Below are positions 1-7,776 of a DNA stretch of 64,000 bases, piece by piece. Source of the stretch: Anaerolineales bacterium (GTDB lineage: Bacteria > Chloroflexota > Anaerolineae > Anaerolineales > UBA11579). The translations under genes and the position numbers were made by a program. Each line of letters opens with the position of its first letter. Positions within the stretch are counted from its first letter, which is position 1. The stretch lies in assembly GCA_026129255.1 (NCBI GenBank), contig JAHCIJ010000001.1, forward strand, positions 772,965-836,964. Reading direction: 5' to 3'. A model generated the notes under the pieces. It saw only the letters and a list, made by a program, of their open reading frames with translations. It was not told where the DNA came from and did not search any database.

Positions 1-2
1 AT

Positions 3-1349
3 TTCGAACTCGAGCTGGAGCGTATCCAGGAGTTTCTACGAGAAGACCAAATCACTGAGGCACTCGAAGTGTTTAAGGGCCTCAACCTCGGCGACCAGGT
101 GGAGGTCTACAACCTGCTCCCCGAGGACCGTCAAGAAGAATTCATCAGCCTGCTGCCACCCGAAGAGGTGGCGGAACTGTTTAACCGCCTGAGCGATGCG
201 CAGGCGGTGGACGCGGCCGAGCATCTCACGGCGGAGACGCTGTCTGAGATCCTGGATGAGATGCAGCCTGACCAGGTGGCAGACATCCTGGGTGACCTGC
301 CGCCGGAGCAAGCCAACGAAGCGCTGCAACAGATGGAGGATCCCGAAGATGTGATCCCCCTGCTGGCTTATCCGGATGAGACGGCGGGTGGCCGCATGAC
401 CACCGAGTACATTGCCATGCGCCGCCACACCAAAGCCTCGCAAGCCATCGACTTTTTGCGCGAGGTAAGCCCAGACCATGAAGTGCCGTATTACGTCTTC
501 GTCATCGACCGGGAACGTCGCCTGTGCGGTGTGGTGGGCATGCGCGAGCTGGTGGTGGCCGCACCGGAGAAGCTCATCGAAGACTTGATGGACCCGGAAG
601 TGATCTTTGTCACGGCAGGCACCGACCAGGAAGAAGTGGCGCGCCTGATGAGCAACAACAACCTCTCGGCCATCCCGGTGGTGGACGATGGCGGACACAT
701 GTTGGGCGTGATCACACTGGACGACGTGATCGATGTGCTCAAAGAAGAGGCCGGTGAAGATATTCTGCAGCTGGGTGGTGTTGAGCCTGGCCCGTTGCTG
801 GACATACCCTATTGGTCGCAGAAGATCTCGCAGGTGGTGCGCTCACGCTTCACCTGGCTGCTGACACTGTTCGTCGCCGAAACGTTGACGGGCACCGTGT
901 TGCGCCACTATGACGAAGCCTTGCAAGCCGTGGTCTCGCTGGCCTTCTTCGTACCGCTGCTGATCGGCACGGGTGGTAATGCTGGCTCGCAAACGGTGGC
1001 GACCATCATCCGTGGCATGGCGCTGGGCGAAGTGAAGCGCAGCGAGATGCTGTGGGTGCTGTGGAAAGAATTCCGCACCGGAGTAGCACTGGGCCTGCTG
1101 CTGGGCGTGGTGGGCTATGTGCGCGCGTTGATGTGGGGCGTAGACTGGCACCTGGCGGTGACCGTGGCGCTGACCATCGGCATTATCTGCGTGTGGGCCA
1201 ACTCGGTGGCAGCGCTGGTGCCGATGCTGGCGGACAAGATCGGCATTGACCCCACGATCATCTCTGGGCCGTTCATGTCTACGCTGATCGATGCCACGGG
1301 GCTGGTGATCTACTTCACGCTGGCGGTTTGGATCTTACCCCAACTATAG
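3..1349 (+). CDS. mgtE: Magnesium transporter MgtE (5' end cut by window edge)
   Basis: Mg2+ channel/transporter of the inner membrane. The reading frame is open from base 3 to the stop at 1347-1349 (448 residues visible), so the GTG at 69 is not the start and only a few N-terminal residues are missing. Order of parts: an acidic helical MgtE N domain (first ~150 residues), a CBS pair (about 150-270, including the stretch around AIPVVDDGG), then the hydrophobic channel domain with the family motif GNAGSQ. In the family the N and CBS domains sense cytosolic Mg2+ and gate the pore. The length and domain order are normal. The next gene follows after 27 nt in the same direction but has no obvious functional link. 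Confidence 0.95.
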   Translation, partial: FELELERIQEFLREDQITEALEVFKGLNLGDQVEVYNLLPEDRQEEFISLLPPEEVAELFNRLSDAQAVDAAEHLTAETLSEILDEMQPDQVADILGDLPPEQANEALQQMEDPEDVIPLLAYPDETAGGRMTTEYIAMRRHTKASQAIDFLREVSPDHEVPYYVFVIDRERRLCGVVGMRELVVAAPEKLIEDLMDPEVIFVTAGTDQEEVARLMSNNNLSAIPVVDDGGHMLGVITLDDVIDVLKEEAGEDILQLGGVEPGPLLDIPYWSQKISQVVRSRFTWLLTLFVAETLTGTVLRHYDEALQAVVSLAFFVPLLIGTGGNAGSQTVATIIRGMALGEVKRSEMLWVLWKEFRTGVALGLLLGVVGYVRALMWGVDWHLAVTVALTIGIICVWANSVAALVPMLADKIGIDPTIISGPFMSTLIDATGLVIYFTLAVWILPQL

Positions 1350-1376
1350 TTGGGGCCGCAGCTATAGGCCAGCATC

Positions 1377-2084
1377 TTGGGCATGCAGACGCTGCTACGC
1401 GTATTCTTCTACCTGATCTATCACCCCCTGGCGTGGACGTATGACGCGGTGGCGTGGCTGGTGTCGCTGGGCCACTGGCGCAGCTGGGTCCACAGCGCGC
1501 TGAGCGAACTGCCGCCCAGTGGCCGCATTTTGGAACTCGGTCATGGCCCTGGCCATCTGCAAGTGGCTATGCGCATGGCGGGCTATGCCCCAGTTGGCAT
1601 CGACATCAGCGCCCAGATGGGCCGCCTCGCCGGACGGCGACTGGCCAACGCTGGCCATACCCCACTGTTGGTGCGGGCTGACGGGCGCAAGCTGCCCTTC
1701 CGCGTCGACGCCTTTGACGGCGTGGTGGCGACCTTCCCCACGGAGTACGTAGTGCAGGCCAGCACGCTGAGCGAAATGCGCCGCGTGCTGTGCCCCGGCA
1801 GCCGCCTGGTGCTGCTGCCGGTGGCCTGGATCACAGGGGGTAGCCTGTTGGAGCGTGCGGCGGCGTGGCTGTTCCGCATCACTGGCGAAGCAGGCAGCTG
1901 GGATGGACGCTTCACGCAGCTGGTGCAGGCGGACGGTTTTGAGGTACAGGAAAAGCGCGTGCAACTGCCTGCCCGGGGATTGCTTCGCTCGCGCTCCCTC
2001 GTAGTGCGTCGCTCGCAAAGACAAACAGAACAAGCCGGGTCTGAAGTGATGCTGCTGCTGTGCACTCCTCATGAGCGTGATTGA
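1377..2084 (+). CDS. Class I SAM-dependent methyltransferase with repeat-derived insert
   Basis: Predicted small-molecule methyltransferase of 235 aa; the substrate is unknown. Motif I is ILELGHGPGH (about residues 50-59), followed by an acidic strand end (VGIDIS) and the motif-IV-like DAFDGVVATFPTEYV. The C-terminal region is odd. Between VQLPA and SEVMLLLC lies a basic segment containing GLLRSRS and RRSQRQ, encoded by a copy of the TTTGCGAG-type intergenic repeat (1975-2024). The reading frame survives the insert, which sits just before the expected last core strand. The N-terminus is hydrophobic (LLRVFFYLIYHPLAW) and may associate with the membrane. It overlaps the next gene by 14 nt. Confidence 0.8.
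   Translation: MGMQTLLRVFFYLIYHPLAWTYDAVAWLVSLGHWRSWVHSALSELPPSGRILELGHGPGHLQVAMRMAGYAPVGIDISAQMGRLAGRRLANAGHTPLLVRADGRKLPFRVDAFDGVVATFPTEYVVQASTLSEMRRVLCPGSRLVLLPVAWITGGSLLERAAAWLFRITGEAGSWDGRFTQLVQADGFEVQEKRVQLPARGLLRSRSLVVRRSQRQTEQAGSEVMLLLCTPHERD
1975..2024. repeat. TTTGCGAG-family palindromic repeat (half copy) inside a gene
   Basis: ATTGCTTCGCTCGC near the left and GCTCGCAAAGACAA at the right match the right half of the full elements at 37730 and 45699. Here it is translated as part of the methyltransferase, in the same frame and orientation as the copy at 37730. Confidence 0.85.
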
Positions 2085-2742
2085 TACGCTGCTGGCCGAG
2101 ATCTTTGCCACGCGCAAGCCAGCCTTCTACGGCGAATTTGCAGAGTGGCTGCGTGGCTCACGCCGCTTCCGCGAGTTCGCTCATGCTTATCGCAATAAGA
2201 TACGTGCCAAGCTGACCAATGCTAAGCACGCGGGCAGCCTGGACGACCTGCGCGCTGAGCTGCATTCGGCGGCGCTGCTGTGTGGCGAGCAACGCTTTGC
2301 CGTGGAGTACGAGCACTATGCCGCGGCGAAACAACGCGGCCCGGATCTCACTGTGCTATTCAAAGGGCACACCACGTTCAATGTGGAGGTACGCCGAGTG
2401 CAGGCTGGCAGCAGCTACCTTGAGCAAGTGATGGCCAAGAAGGTGAAGCAACTGCCGGCAGGCGTGATCAATGTGCTGTGGCTGGCGGCGGATGGCGAGC
2501 TGGCCGAGAGCCGCGTACATGCTGCGGCCGCTACGCTGCTACAGCATACTCAGCAGAAAGACGATGGCTATTTCGCAGCGATGGGCTACGAGCGTGCCAG
2601 CTCCTTCCTCAAGCAGTATGCACGGTTGAGCACAGTACTGGTGTGGCAGGCGGAGCCGCTGTTGATTACAAATTCGATGACACGCCATACGCTGCCAAGT
2701 GATCTGCAGAGCGCACTGCGGCGGCTGAGCCTGGCTAAGTGA
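2071..2742 (+). CDS. Uncharacterised protein, possible nuclease-like fold
   Basis: A 223-aa soluble protein that I do not recognise. The ATG at 2071 overlaps the end of the methyltransferase by 14 nt, which suggests translational coupling. The middle part reads RGPDLTVLF then FNVEVRR: an Asp after a strand followed about 15 residues later by Glu-x-Arg. This resembles the PD-(D/E)xK nuclease core, with Arg in place of the usual Lys. That is a weak pattern match, and function is not assigned. The rest is helical and basic. No signal peptide or membrane segment is visible. Confidence 0.65.
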   Translation: MSVIDTLLAEIFATRKPAFYGEFAEWLRGSRRFREFAHAYRNKIRAKLTNAKHAGSLDDLRAELHSAALLCGEQRFAVEYEHYAAAKQRGPDLTVLFKGHTTFNVEVRRVQAGSSYLEQVMAKKVKQLPAGVINVLWLAADGELAESRVHAAAATLLQHTQQKDDGYFAAMGYERASSFLKQYARLSTVLVWQAEPLLITNSMTRHTLPSDLQSALRRLSLAK

Positions 2743-3001
2743 TCATTTCCATTTTCTCCCCCACCTACTCAAGACCGGGCTATCCGCGGCTAGCCCAGAT
2801 GCAGCCAAAGCTGCCAAGCAGAAACCGGGTGAGCCGCTTTGCGTGCCTCTACGCGGCCGGAGCGAACAGGTGGGCCCTGCCCTGAAGGCTGACCCGGGTC
2901 GGCGTGGAGCGCAAGGCGGCTGGCAACAGGTTTCGGCAGCAGTGTGCCATAGGTGGCGGGGATAAGGCGTGATTTGGAGTGGGATGTCAAGGAAGAGAAA
3001 A

Positions 3002-3030
3002 GGAGAAGGGAGAAAGGAGAAAGGATGAGG
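3002..3030. repeat. Heptamer tandem repeat, unit GGAGAAA
   Basis: Four consecutive 7-nt units (GGAGAAG, GGAGAAA, GGAGAAA, GGATGAG) form a purine tract. It is one of several heptamer arrays in this window that share the period but not the unit. Confidence 0.75.
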
Positions 3031-3049
3031 AAAAAAAATGTGGCTGCGA

Positions 3050-3084
3050 GGATCCCTAGCCTTCGGCTGCTGCGCTCGGGATGC
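3050..3084. repeat. Half copy of CATCCCGAG/GGATCCCT repeat
   Basis: Begins GGATCCCTAGCC and ends CTCGGGATGCA, like the right half of the full elements at 19790 and 20031. A near-identical half copy lies at 4634-4677. Confidence 0.75.
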
Positions 3085-3094
3085 ACGTTGCCTC

Positions 3095-3154
3095 CAACAG
3101 GGCTGGTTTGTAAACGGGGCCGGCGAGATGCCCTTCGCTGCGCTCAGGGTGACA
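3095..3154. repeat. CAACAGGGCTGG...CAGGGTGACA repeat, copy 1
   Basis: Shares its start (CAACAGGGCTGG) and end (GATGCCCTT...CTCAGGGTGACA) with a second copy at 13411-13471, including the 3' arm that complements GATGCCCT. Confidence 0.7.
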
Positions 3155-3293
3155 CGGTTTCCTATTGCGGATGTCAAGATTGGACGGAGGGAGTGCTGAT
3201 TTGTGGCTGCTGATTGCGGATTGGGCAGATGCGCGGCACTCTTGCGCTGCTACACAGCGTGGTCAGAATGACAAGAGTGTGGGCAGATTGCTT

Positions 3294-3333
3294 CGTCCGT
3301 TTGCCGCAAGCGGCAATACTCCTCGCAATGACA
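3294..3333. repeat. ATTGCGAG-family half repeat
   Basis: AGATTGCTTCGTCCG at the left and CTCGCAATGACA at the right. Part of the same family as 4529, 19955, 34853, 50690 and the full copies. Confidence 0.8.
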
Positions 3334-3348
3334 TTAAGGGAGTTGATT

Positions 3349-3354
3349 TACAAT
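3349..3354 (+). promoter_or_regulatory. -10 box for leaderless phosphatase mRNA
   Basis: TACAAT ends 9 nt before the ATG at 3364. The absence of a nearby Shine-Dalgarno sequence supports transcription starting at or just before the start codon. Confidence 0.5.
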
Positions 3355-3363
3355 TCCGCGGCG

Positions 3364-4071
3364 ATGGAAATACAGATCGGTGTTGCCAAGATCAATAAGT
3401 ACGCTGTATCCGAAAGCGGCGATACGCTCGAGGTGGTGGAGCGCCCCAGCGGCGGTATGTCCGTGGTGCTGGCGGATGGCCAGCGCTCCGGCAAGAGCGC
3501 TAAGGTGATCTCCACCATGGTGGTGCGCAAAGTGATCACCCTGTTGGCCGAGGGTGTGCGTGATGGCGCGGCGGCGCGGGCGGCTTCGGATTATTTATAC
3601 ACGCACCGCAACGGCCAGGTGCAATCGACGCTCAATATTGTTTCCATCGAGATGGAGAGCCGCAAGCTGCTGGTGACGCGCAACAATCCGCTGCCCGTGC
3701 TGGTCTTCCAGGATGGTGAGATTACCAGCTTGGATGAGCCCAGCGACCCGGTGGGCTTGCGGCGCGAGACGCGCCCGGTGCTGACTCAACTGGAGATCAA
3801 GCCGGGGCTGACGGTGGCGGTGTTCACCGACGGCTTGCCGTTTGCCGGTGAGCGCAACGGCAAGCCGATGGACATCCACACCGCCTTCAATCGCATGGCA
3901 ACGCTGGGCGAGAGCGCGCAGACGATCGCCGACGGGCTAATGGCTGAGGCGCTGGAACTGGAGAGCCACCGGCCGGGCGACGACATCAGCATTCTGGTGT
4001 TAGGGGCGCGCACCAGCAGTACCGACACTGTGCGGCGCATGAGCGTGAGCCTGCCGGCCTGGCCCGGGTAG
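3364..4071 (+). CDS. SpoIIE-type PP2C serine phosphatase
   Basis: Predicted stand-alone SpoIIE/RsbU-like phosphatase of 235 aa. PPM signatures are LADGQRSGKSA near the N-terminus, VFTDGLP in the middle and PGDDISILVLG near the end, which carry the metal-binding Asp/Gly residues. No sensor or membrane domain is present, so it probably acts in the cytosol on a phosphorylated partner such as an anti-sigma antagonist; none is encoded nearby. The frame is open upstream to 3214, but that part is a translation of repeat DNA. The ATG at 3364 is preferred because MEIQIGVA begins the conserved domain and a TACAAT box lies 9 nt upstream. The P-loop gene follows 9 nt later. Confidence 0.85.
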   Translation: MEIQIGVAKINKYAVSESGDTLEVVERPSGGMSVVLADGQRSGKSAKVISTMVVRKVITLLAEGVRDGAAARAASDYLYTHRNGQVQSTLNIVSIEMESRKLLVTRNNPLPVLVFQDGEITSLDEPSDPVGLRRETRPVLTQLEIKPGLTVAVFTDGLPFAGERNGKPMDIHTAFNRMATLGESAQTIADGLMAEALELESHRPGDDISILVLGARTSSTDTVRRMSVSLPAWPG

Positions 4072-4074
4072 AAT
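4069..4074 (+). promoter_or_regulatory. -10 box, leaderless start of P-loop gene
   Basis: TAGAAT with exactly 6 nt to the ATG at 4081. It overlaps the stop codon of the phosphatase gene (TAG at 4069-4071). Confidence 0.5.
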
Positions 4075-4080
4075 ACGAGC

Positions 4081-4434
4081 ATGAGTAGTACCAAGCCGCG
4101 CGTTGGAGTGGTTGGCCCATGCAAATCGGGCAAATCCACCCTGGTGCGCGGCTTGCAGGAGGCAGGCTACCCTGCCAACCAGATCGCCCAGGAACATTCG
4201 TTTACGCCACGCATGTGGCAGCTGATCTCTCCCCCAGACATTCTTCTTTATCTGCACACCGAGTATGCGAACACGGTGGCACGCGGGCTGCAGTGGCTGG
4301 AGCGCGACTATGCCGAGCAGCAGACGCGGCTGGCGCACGCACGCCAGCATGCCGATTTCGAGATCAGCACGGATGAGCTGCCAGCGGAGGAAGTGCTGCG
4401 GCGGGTGTTGGAGTTTTTAGGGGGAGTAGAGTGA
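4081..4434 (+). CDS. Small P-loop NTPase
   Basis: A 117-aa protein with a Walker A motif GPCKSGKST at residues ~12-20. The remainder is shorter than a Ras-like GTPase domain, and no NKxD guanine-specificity motif is visible. SPPDILLYLH may be the Walker B strand. The first 20 residues resemble EutP/PduV-like or adenylate-kinase-like P-loop proteins, so the exact family is open. It lies immediately behind the SpoIIE-type phosphatase in the same direction, suggesting a joint regulatory role, but it also has its own possible -10 box. Confidence 0.7.
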   Translation: MSSTKPRVGVVGPCKSGKSTLVRGLQEAGYPANQIAQEHSFTPRMWQLISPPDILLYLHTEYANTVARGLQWLERDYAEQQTRLAHARQHADFEISTDELPAEEVLRRVLEFLGGVE

Positions 4435-4528
4435 GGAGTGATTTGGGAGCAGTGAGCAGGTTAGTAGCTTATGCTAGTAGATCAAAAAAGCTGAATACGC
4501 CGCTCATGCGAATGCCAAGAAGCAAACC

Positions 4529-4579
4529 CAGATTGCTTCGTCCGTTTGCCGCAAGCGGCAATCCTCCTCGCCAATGACA
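4529..4579. repeat. ATTGCGAG-family half repeat
   Basis: CAGATTGCTTCGTCCG to CTCGCCAATGACA; almost the same as 3294-3333. An upstream GAAGCAAACCC may be the remnant of the left half. Confidence 0.75.
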
Positions 4580-4633
4580 AGAATTTTGTGCCGCCGCGCA
4601 GTGCGTTCGTAGTGCTGCAATGGCAATACTGTG

Positions 4634-4677
4634 GCCTAAAGGATCCCTAGCCTTCGGCTGCTACGCTCGGGATGCAC
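4634..4677. repeat. Half copy of CATCCCGAG/GGATCCCT repeat
   Basis: CCTAAAGGATCCCT at the left and CTCGGGATGCA at the right; near twin of 3050-3084. The stretch 4435-4686 contains only such remnants and no gene. Confidence 0.75.
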
Positions 4678-4686
4678 GAATACAAC

Positions 4687-4717
4687 AAAAAAGGCGGGCC
4701 AATGGCCCGCCTTTTTT
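4687..4717. terminator. Bidirectional rho-independent terminator
   Basis: Stem GGCGGGCC / GGCCCGCC with loop AAT, flanked by A6 and T6. It can serve the plus-strand P-loop gene and the minus-strand carboxypeptidase gene. Confidence 0.9.
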
Positions 4718-4731
4718 GTTGGCTGAAAAGC

Positions 4732-6198
4732 CTACTGCGACTTCTTGATGAAATCTGTCAGGTGTTTGTGCTGGATTTTGAGCGAAGCCTCGTGGATGTA
4801 CATCATGTGACCGGCTTCATAGTATTCCATCGAGATGTTCTTGCGTAATGCGGGCGGCAACTGCAAGTGGTTGAAGGTGTACTCGGTGGCGAAGAACGGC
4901 GTGGCCAGATCGAAGTAGCCATTGGCTACGAAGACTTTGAGGGCGGGGTTAATCACCATGGCCTGGCGTAGCGTTTCGGCCACGTTGAGGTATTGGTTCT
5001 CGTGTTCCTTGTAGCTCCAGGGATGGACGCGGCCGCTCAGGATCTCGTAGGGTAGATCACTCTCGAATTCAAGCTCGGCGCGCACGTATTGGTTGAGCGC
5101 GGCGGTGAAGGCGCCCTGGATGGCGGCGTAGCTGGGGTCGAATTCGTAATTCTCGCCGGCATCGTCTCGGTCTGAGGCGATATAGCGCGAGTCGAGCCGC
5201 CCCACCGTCTTGCTCTGGGCGCGCAGCAGCTCCTTGGTGAAGCGATGGATCTCGATGCGCAGGTTGGTGCGCTGCACATACTCCACAGACAGGCCGGTAT
5301 AGGCGGCCAGCTTGGTAGCGAAGTACTGGCGCTGCTCCTCGGGCAACGCATCGCCCTGCATGAGCGCGCTGGCGTATTCGCCAGCGGCGAAAGCGCGCAC
5401 TTCGTTCAGCGTGCGCTCCAAGTTCTTCTGCAGCCCGGCGCCCAACTGTTTGTGATACCAGGCCGTGGCAGTGTAAGTGGGCAGGAAGAGAATGTAGGGC
5501 AGATCGTTGCCGATGTTGAACAGCAGCGTTGAAAACTCCAGCACGGAGGAGATGAGCATGATGCCGTTGAGAGACATCCCGTGGCGGTCTTGCAGATGGC
5601 CGGAGAGCGCAGCGGCACGCGTAGTACCGTAGCTCTCGCCGATGAGGAACTTGGGCGAGCTCCAGCGCATGTGGCGGCTGGTGAACAGGCGGATGAACTC
5701 GGCGACGGTCTCGAGATCCTTTTGGAAGCCGTGGAACTGCTTGGCGGCCTCACCCGGTACCGGGCGGCTGTAGCCGGTAGTCACCGGGTCGATGAAGACC
5801 AGATCAGTCTCGGAAAGGATCGAGTAATCGTTGTCCACTAAACCGAAGGGCGGGCGCGGCATGCTGTCATCCAGTGGCATATTCACACGGCGCGGGCCGA
5901 GGATGCCGAGGTGCAGCCAGACGGAGGAAGAGCCGGGGCCGCCATTGAACGAGAAAGTCAGCGGGCGAGGCTTGGCGCCTTTTGGCTGCTCTGCAATGTA
6001 CGCCGTGTAGAAGACGGAAGCCTTGGGCTTGTGCTCGCCTTTGTCATCGTCCTCTTCTTTGAGGATGAAGGTGCCGGCGATGGCAGTGTACTTGAGCGGC
6101 TTGCCAGCGATGGTGACCGTGTGCTGGGTTTCGACGCGCTGCTCTTCAGGCTGCTTGGGCTCTTCGGCTTTGCTCTTGGTCTCTGTGGTTTCACTCAT
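4732..6198 (-). CDS. Serine carboxypeptidase (peptidase family S10)
   Basis: Predicted alpha/beta-hydrolase peptidase of 488 aa. Visible landmarks are FNGGPGSSSVW (oxyanion region, residues ~84-94), GESYG with nucleophile Ser189, NGYFDLATP with Asp430 and AGHMMY with His464: a complete S10 triad. No signal peptide is visible; the N-terminus is charged (Glu/Lys/Pro-rich), so it may be cytosolic or exported by an unusual route. Bacterial homologues of this length are commonly annotated as S10 peptidases of unknown substrate. A TTG at 6204 is in frame, but the ATG at 6198 is preferred because GAGGTG lies 8 nt upstream. Confidence 0.9.
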   Translation of the reverse strand: MSETTETKSKAEEPKQPEEQRVETQHTVTIAGKPLKYTAIAGTFILKEEDDDKGEHKPKASVFYTAYIAEQPKGAKPRPLTFSFNGGPGSSSVWLHLGILGPRRVNMPLDDSMPRPPFGLVDNDYSILSETDLVFIDPVTTGYSRPVPGEAAKQFHGFQKDLETVAEFIRLFTSRHMRWSSPKFLIGESYGTTRAAALSGHLQDRHGMSLNGIMLISSVLEFSTLLFNIGNDLPYILFLPTYTATAWYHKQLGAGLQKNLERTLNEVRAFAAGEYASALMQGDALPEEQRQYFATKLAAYTGLSVEYVQRTNLRIEIHRFTKELLRAQSKTVGRLDSRYIASDRDDAGENYEFDPSYAAIQGAFTAALNQYVRAELEFESDLPYEILSGRVHPWSYKEHENQYLNVAETLRQAMVINPALKVFVANGYFDLATPFFATEYTFNHLQLPPALRKNISMEYYEAGHMMYIHEASLKIQHKHLTDFIKKSQ

Positions 6199-6217
6199 TA
6201 TCAAGACACCTCATAGG

Positions 6218-6934
6218 TTACAGGCTTAGATTATAGATGCCCGCCAGCACCAGTAGCACTGCGCCGAGGCACAGAAAGGGTGCGTATGCAATAGAAGCGA
6301 ACATGGAATAGCGGCCGCGCAGCAGGCTGATGAGCACAAGGCCGAGGCTGTACAGCCCGGCCAGCAGCACACCCGCGAACAGCGCCGGCAGCACGGCGGG
6401 CCAGCCGAGCAGCAGGCCGATGACGCCAGCCAGGATCACATCGCCAAAGCCGAGGGCTGTGTCTTGCCAGGCTTGTTTGCGCAGGCGCGCCAGCAGGCGG
6501 CCGATAAGCTCGCCGGAGAAGTACAGGCCGAGCATGAGACCAAAGCCGGCTGCCCCACCTGCCAGCGTGGGCAGCGGCTCGTGGCGCATGACGCCGATGG
6601 CGCCGAGCGCCAGCGCACCGAAGATACTGACCGGGTGCAGGACCAGACGATGCTCGATATCGATGACGGTGACGAGCACGAAGTAGCTGAGGACAAAGGC
6701 GAGCAGATATAGCGAAAAGTCCGCCGGAGGATTCTGGAAGATGTAGATGCAGGCCAGCAGCAGGACGACGTGGACGACGAACTTGCGCGGCGAGTGGATG
6801 TACTCCCCTACTGCTTGTGCGCTCAGCGGCCACCAGGCGGGCCGCGTCAGGCGGCGGTGGGCTGGCAGCACGTCGGCGAGGTAGTTGACGGCCAGGCCGG
6901 AGAGCAGGCCGAGGGCGATGGCGGCAAGCAGCAT
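6218..6934 (-). CDS. Prepilin peptidase-like membrane protease (A24)
   Basis: Aspartic endopeptidase that in the family cleaves type IV prepilin-like signal peptides at the membrane. It has 238 aa and is almost entirely hydrophobic. The two catalytic-Asp motifs are VIDIEHR and GFGDV. The N-terminal NYLADVLP resembles the family's NVxxxRLP segment. The Cys pairs of the N-methylase domain are missing, so it may lack methylase activity. Start choice: the frame continues to 6991, but the ATG at 6934 has TATAAT exactly 6 nt upstream (6941-6946 on the plus strand) and begins the first membrane helix. No pilin genes are in the window. Confidence 0.8.
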   Translation of the reverse strand: MLLAAIALGLLSGLAVNYLADVLPAHRRLTRPAWWPLSAQAVGEYIHSPRKFVVHVVLLLACIYIFQNPPADFSLYLLAFVLSYFVLVTVIDIEHRLVLHPVSIFGALALGAIGVMRHEPLPTLAGGAAGFGLMLGLYFSGELIGRLLARLRKQAWQDTALGFGDVILAGVIGLLLGWPAVLPALFAGVLLAGLYSLGLVLISLLRGRYSMFASIAYAPFLCLGAVLLVLAGIYNLSL

Positions 6935-6940
6935 ACGGGG

Positions 6941-6946
6941 ATTATA
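6941..6946 (-). promoter_or_regulatory. -10 box, leaderless start of prepilin peptidase gene
   Basis: TATAAT on the minus strand, 6 nt before the ATG at 6934. It decides the start codon. Confidence 0.55.
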
Positions 6947-7017
6947 GAGCATCCACAAGCGGCGCTTTAAATCATGATAAACTCCCGCCACAAGCCATTA
7001 TAGGAAGGAAATAGAGT

Positions 7018-7767
7018 ATGGCACATAAAGCTTTGGCGACAAGTCGAACGCCGGCACTCATCATCTACCTACTTGATGTTAGTGCATCCATGGAAGATGA
7101 ACTAAATGGCCGTCCACGAATCGATATAGTCATGGACTGCCTAAGTGCCGCCCTGCAGCAAATGGTCTTCCGCTCCACAAAAGGCGGGCAAGTTTCTCCG
7201 CGCTACCGCATTGCCATTTTTGCCTACAGCGATGATGTCTATGACATCCTCGATGGTGTCCGGACTATTGATGAGGTTGCTAGCCTGGGTATGCCAGAGT
7301 TAGGCACGCTCCGGGGCACTGACACAGCTAAGGGCTTTCTGGAAGTTGAGAAATTGCTCAAGCAAGAGCTTCCACACATAGGCGATAGCCCAGCGCCCTT
7401 AGTCTGCCACATGACCGATGGGGAATATACAGATGATGACCCCGAGCCTATCGTCAGGCGCATTATGGACATGGCATGTGCCGATGGACGCGTCTTGGTT
7501 GAGAACATCTTTATCTCAGACGACATTCTGGATGAGGACATTGACGACCCAACAGAATGGCGCGGCGTGACCTCAGGGAGTGAGCTGTCCAATCCCTATG
7601 CAGAAAAACTGCGCGCGCTGTCCTCAAAGCTTCCCGAGAGCTACCAGACAATCATGCGTGAAAGCGGTTACAGCCTGGAAAAAGATGCGCTAATGCTTTT
7701 GCCGGGGCAAAGCGCTGAGCTGATTGAAATGGGCTTCGTAATGTCTGGCGCCACTCCTACTGCATAA
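7018..7767 (+). CDS. VWA-domain protein of a VWA-PP2C-kinase module
   Basis: A 249-aa von Willebrand factor A protein. The MIDAS is complete: DVSAS at residues 20-24, Thr in RGTDTAKG (~100) and Asp in MTDGEY (~134). It resembles TerY-like cytosolic VWA proteins. No signal peptide or membrane helix is visible. A good ribosome site (GGAAGG) precedes the ATG. The next genes are a PP2C phosphatase (9 nt downstream) and a Ser/Thr kinase, the same trio found in the TerY-P triads of tellurite/stress-response loci. The VWA protein is therefore probably a phospho-regulated scaffold. Base composition is visibly less GC-rich than in flanking housekeeping genes, suggesting acquisition by transfer. Confidence 0.85.
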   Translation: MAHKALATSRTPALIIYLLDVSASMEDELNGRPRIDIVMDCLSAALQQMVFRSTKGGQVSPRYRIAIFAYSDDVYDILDGVRTIDEVASLGMPELGTLRGTDTAKGFLEVEKLLKQELPHIGDSPAPLVCHMTDGEYTDDDPEPIVRRIMDMACADGRVLVENIFISDDILDEDIDDPTEWRGVTSGSELSNPYAEKLRALSSKLPESYQTIMRESGYSLEKDALMLLPGQSAELIEMGFVMSGATPTA

Positions 7768-7776
7768 TCCGGCGCA

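Larger units (their letters stand above)
2743..3363. other. Gene-free region filled with repeat remnants
   Basis: No supportable gene. Short ORFs here are translations of repeats. Recognisable pieces are a GGAGAAA heptamer run (3002-3030), a half GGATCCCT...CGGGATGCA element (3050-3084), a copy of the CAACAGGGCTGG...CAGGGTGACA element (3095-3154), and an ATTGCTTCG...CGCAATGACA half element (3294-3333), followed by the promoter of the phosphatase gene. Confidence 0.75.

Noticed and set aside
3214-3363. Upstream start of the SpoIIE-type phosphatase
   Set aside because: The extra 50 residues are a translation of the ATTGCGAG-type repeat.
2743-3363. Transposon or IS remnant
   Set aside because: No transposase fragment or terminal inverted repeats with target duplication; only short repeat families also seen elsewhere.
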